A DNA stretch of 64,000 nucleotides. It comes from Thiosulfatimonas sediminis (GTDB taxonomy: Bacteria; Pseudomonadota; Gammaproteobacteria; Thiomicrospirales; Thiomicrospiraceae). The stretch is from assembly GCF_011398355.1 (NCBI RefSeq), contig NZ_AP021889.1, forward strand, positions 1,922,001 through 1,986,000, given 5' to 3'. The notes under the pieces are model-generated. The model did not search any database, was not told where the DNA came from, and saw only the letters and a program-made list of their open reading frames with translations. Positions 62,465 through 64,000 of this stretch are shown here, piece by piece (positions within the stretch are counted from its first letter, which is position 1; every line of letters starts with the position of its first letter). Both the position numbers and the translations under genes were made by a program.

Positions 62465-62548
62465 GCGAGCGTGGCGGAATTGGTAGACGCACCAGATTTA
62501 GGTTCTGGCGCCTTTGGTGTGAGAGTTCGAGTCTCTCCGCTCGCACCA
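62465..62548 (+). tRNA. tRNA-Leu (anticodon UAG)
   Basis: Cloverleaf with acceptor GCGAGCG / CGCTCGC, anticodon stem CCAGA / TCTGG with loop TTTAGGT (anticodon TAG), a long variable arm and T-arm GAGAGTTCGAGTCTCTC. CCA is encoded at the 3' end. Confidence 0.95.
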
Positions 62549-62553
62549 TATTC

Positions 62554-62588
62554 AAAACCCTAGTTATTGATTTAACTGGGGTTTTTTC
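62554..62588 (+). terminator. Rho-independent terminator after tRNA-Leu
   Basis: AACCC-x-AGTT / AACT-x-GGGTT with an 8-nt loop and a T-run. Confidence 0.75.
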
Positions 62589-62604
62589 GTTTCTGGGGGT
62601 TGCG

Positions 62605-62625
62605 ATACCCTAAAAAATACCCTAA
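62605..62625. repeat. Tandem ATACCCTAA repeats beside tRNA-Leu
   Basis: ATACCCTAA at 62605-62613 and again at 62617-62625, separated by AAA (12-bp period). Short direct repeats of this kind next to a tRNA 3' end resemble arm-type sites of tyrosine recombinases. No integrase gene is seen in the window. Confidence 0.4.
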
Positions 62626-63305
62626 TAGTTTTTACTTCACTCTTATCTAGCCTCCACCACAGCAACTTTGCCGTGATGGGCTTAGATTCCGTAACAAGTT
62701 GATTGAGTTTATTTTTTAGATTCCAGAAGACGATGCTCTTCGCTATTCACGTTTTGGTATCTATTCCCATGCTGAGAATTGTTTCATTTTGATTGGTTAA
62801 TCATTTTCTTTATAGAAAAATGAACCGATTTTTTCCTGTTGATGCACCTACCCCTAGATACAGTAACGTGCTTAAGAGAAGTTTGCGATCTATGCCCTTG
62901 CTAGGATTGGGGTAGATACCAAGCAAATTTTAAAACTTTCCGGCCGGAAGAATTTTGATGACGTTAAAAACGTACAAAAACGAGCAATCATTTCAAATAG
63001 AAAAACCTACGCAAGCGTACAGAAAAACTCATAAAAAAATTTGTTCGCGTTTATTATCAGTGAAGTTCTTACTGATGACTGACACCTTGGTAAACCATCC
63101 CCCAAGTAGCTCCTGAGAAGCTCACTGTCTAACGATCAACTGCAAACCAGCAAACGCTTATCAATCGTTTTGCCTATTCTTAATTATTCTATTGCTAAAA
63201 CGCCTAAATAAAGTTGCTTTTACTACGCACTATTCCCTTGTTTTGAACAGGGAGTTAAGTAAAAATAATCCACAGTAAATAAAACCTACTTCTTGAGGTA
63301 TTTAG
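62626..63305. other. Gene-poor stretch after tRNA-Leu
   Basis: 680 bp without a supportable gene, AT-rich, with several short broken frames. One minus-strand frame reads through 62560-62745 without a stop but has no start codon. It may be the scar of an integrated element; the last 60 bp contain the leader of the next gene. Confidence 0.4.
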
Positions 63306-64000
63306 ATGGCGACTGCAGAAAAAACCAAAAAAACAATCGAAAGCATTTTTGAAGAATTTTATCTGATTGTAATGAAAGATCATTACATGGCGAGTTTTAT
63401 CAACTCACATCAATTCATGGAGCGTTTGATCCAGTCGCAATCTCATTTTCTGTATCGTGCCCTTTTTGAACTCGAGGCTGAAGAAGTCTATGAGGAATAT
63501 TATAAAATCGGAGCGATTCACTGGAAAATCCGTCTTGATGAAGGCTATCTGTTCAAAATGCTGAATTTCATTGAAGAACAGCTTGCCGAAAAAATTCGTA
63601 CCCAACAAATCCATCTCGATTTCGATAAACTGGATGAAGTTTTCAATAAAATTCGAAACTCGACCGGCTTCGCATACATTTTCGGGAATCTGGATGATAC
63701 GCTTTATGATTTGCGCCCAGTTTCCGAAGAGGGCAAGTATCTGATCACCAATATTAAACGCTTCCGTAACCACCTACTAAAAGTGCATAACTGGGGGTCT
63801 TTAATTTACGATAAAGAGTGTGAGAGTTTTATAAGCGATTTCACCACGGCTGAGCTTGGTAAAGCGCTGGCAACCATCGCTTTCCGCATCAAAAGTCACT
63901 CCAATCGAAAACAACAGCTACAAATTGAAAGCTTGAATAAGAGCATTCACCAAAAAGCGGAACTATCGATTAAATATTACGAGATGGGGAACTACACGCA
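63306..64000 (+). CDS. Probable sensor protein, N-terminal part (runs off the window)
   Basis: The frame opens at ATG 63306 with GAGG upstream and stays open for 231 codons to the window end. The first about 95 residues (FINSHQFMERLIQSQSHFLYRALFEL, IGAIHWKIRLDEGYLFKML) resemble globin-coupled sensors, with His in GAIHW as a possible haem-side residue; the match is loose. A second helical segment with a coiled coil follows (LQIESLNKSIHQKAEL). Globin-type sensors commonly lead to GGDEF or chemotaxis domains, which would lie beyond the window. Confidence 0.6.
   Translation, partial: MATAEKTKKTIESIFEEFYLIVMKDHYMASFINSHQFMERLIQSQSHFLYRALFELEAEEVYEEYYKIGAIHWKIRLDEGYLFKMLNFIEEQLAEKIRTQQIHLDFDKLDEVFNKIRNSTGFAYIFGNLDDTLYDLRPVSEEGKYLITNIKRFRNHLLKVHNWGSLIYDKECESFISDFTTAELGKALATIAFRIKSHSNRKQQLQIESLNKSIHQKAELSIKYYEMGNYT

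Overview
The window reads as chromosomal DNA of a sulfur-oxidising, probably autotrophic gammaproteobacterium, most likely of the Thiomicrospira / Hydrogenovibrio / Thiomicrorhabdus group (inference from gene content; no rRNA is present). Pointers are a flavocytochrome c sulfide dehydrogenase, a SulP anion (possibly bicarbonate) transporter, a periplasmic alpha carbonic anhydrase, and standard gammaproteobacterial synteny: thrS-infC-rpmI-rplT-pheS-pheT-ihfA, and tesA divergent from ybbA-ybbP.

Layout. 1-5.3 kb: remnant of a transporter-like gene, then a Mn/Zn/Fe ABC importer operon (binding protein, ATPase, two permeases, DtxR/MntR regulator) behind promoter-like elements with TTAG-N6-CTAA inverted repeats; the first permease carries its own DtxR-like C-terminal domain. 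5.3-7.8 kb: Spy-like periplasmic protein, SulP transporter, and a 45-residue membrane peptide with a Gln tract. 7.9-20.2 kb: a complete type I-E CRISPR-Cas locus on the minus strand, with 33 repeats (two decayed at the trailer end), a 58-bp leader with an IHF-like site, cas2, cas1, cas5e, cas7e, cas6e, cse2, cas8e, an inserted RhuM-Fic gene, cas3 and a WYL regulator. 20.3-36.3 kb: housekeeping genes (ppnP, gloA, a Zur-boxed COG0523 metallochaperone, zur, an MFS permease, aroC, thioesterase, carbonic anhydrase, prmB, mogA, lon behind a near-consensus sigma-32 promoter, an HDOD protein, tesA/ybbA/ybbP). 36.4-38.7 kb: small hypothetical genes, a phosphoesterase and tRNA-Pro. 38.7-46.4 kb: the translation/IHF operon, in which infC appears to start at an AUC codon. 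46.6-52.8 kb: an HDOD protein, then a TPP-riboswitch-controlled thiamine uptake locus (TonB receptor, thiamine-binding protein, PnuC/PnuT permease, convergent kinase) and a pcm-like methyltransferase.

53.2-58.5 kb holds the most interesting block: six tightly coupled genes encoding two homologous subunits of the cytochrome bd superfamily (the first with a C-terminal haem c), a monohaem cytochrome c, FccB, dihaem FccA and a 31-residue single-helix peptide. Read together they look like a dedicated sulfide:O2 oxidoreductase chain. 58.7-64 kb: a small membrane protein, an aspartoacylase-like/RimK pair, a periplasmic hypothetical, tRNA-Leu followed by integration-site-like direct repeats and about 700 bp without a gene, and the start of a probable sensor protein cut by the window end.

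Function calls rest on reading motifs and family resemblance by eye; no database search was run.
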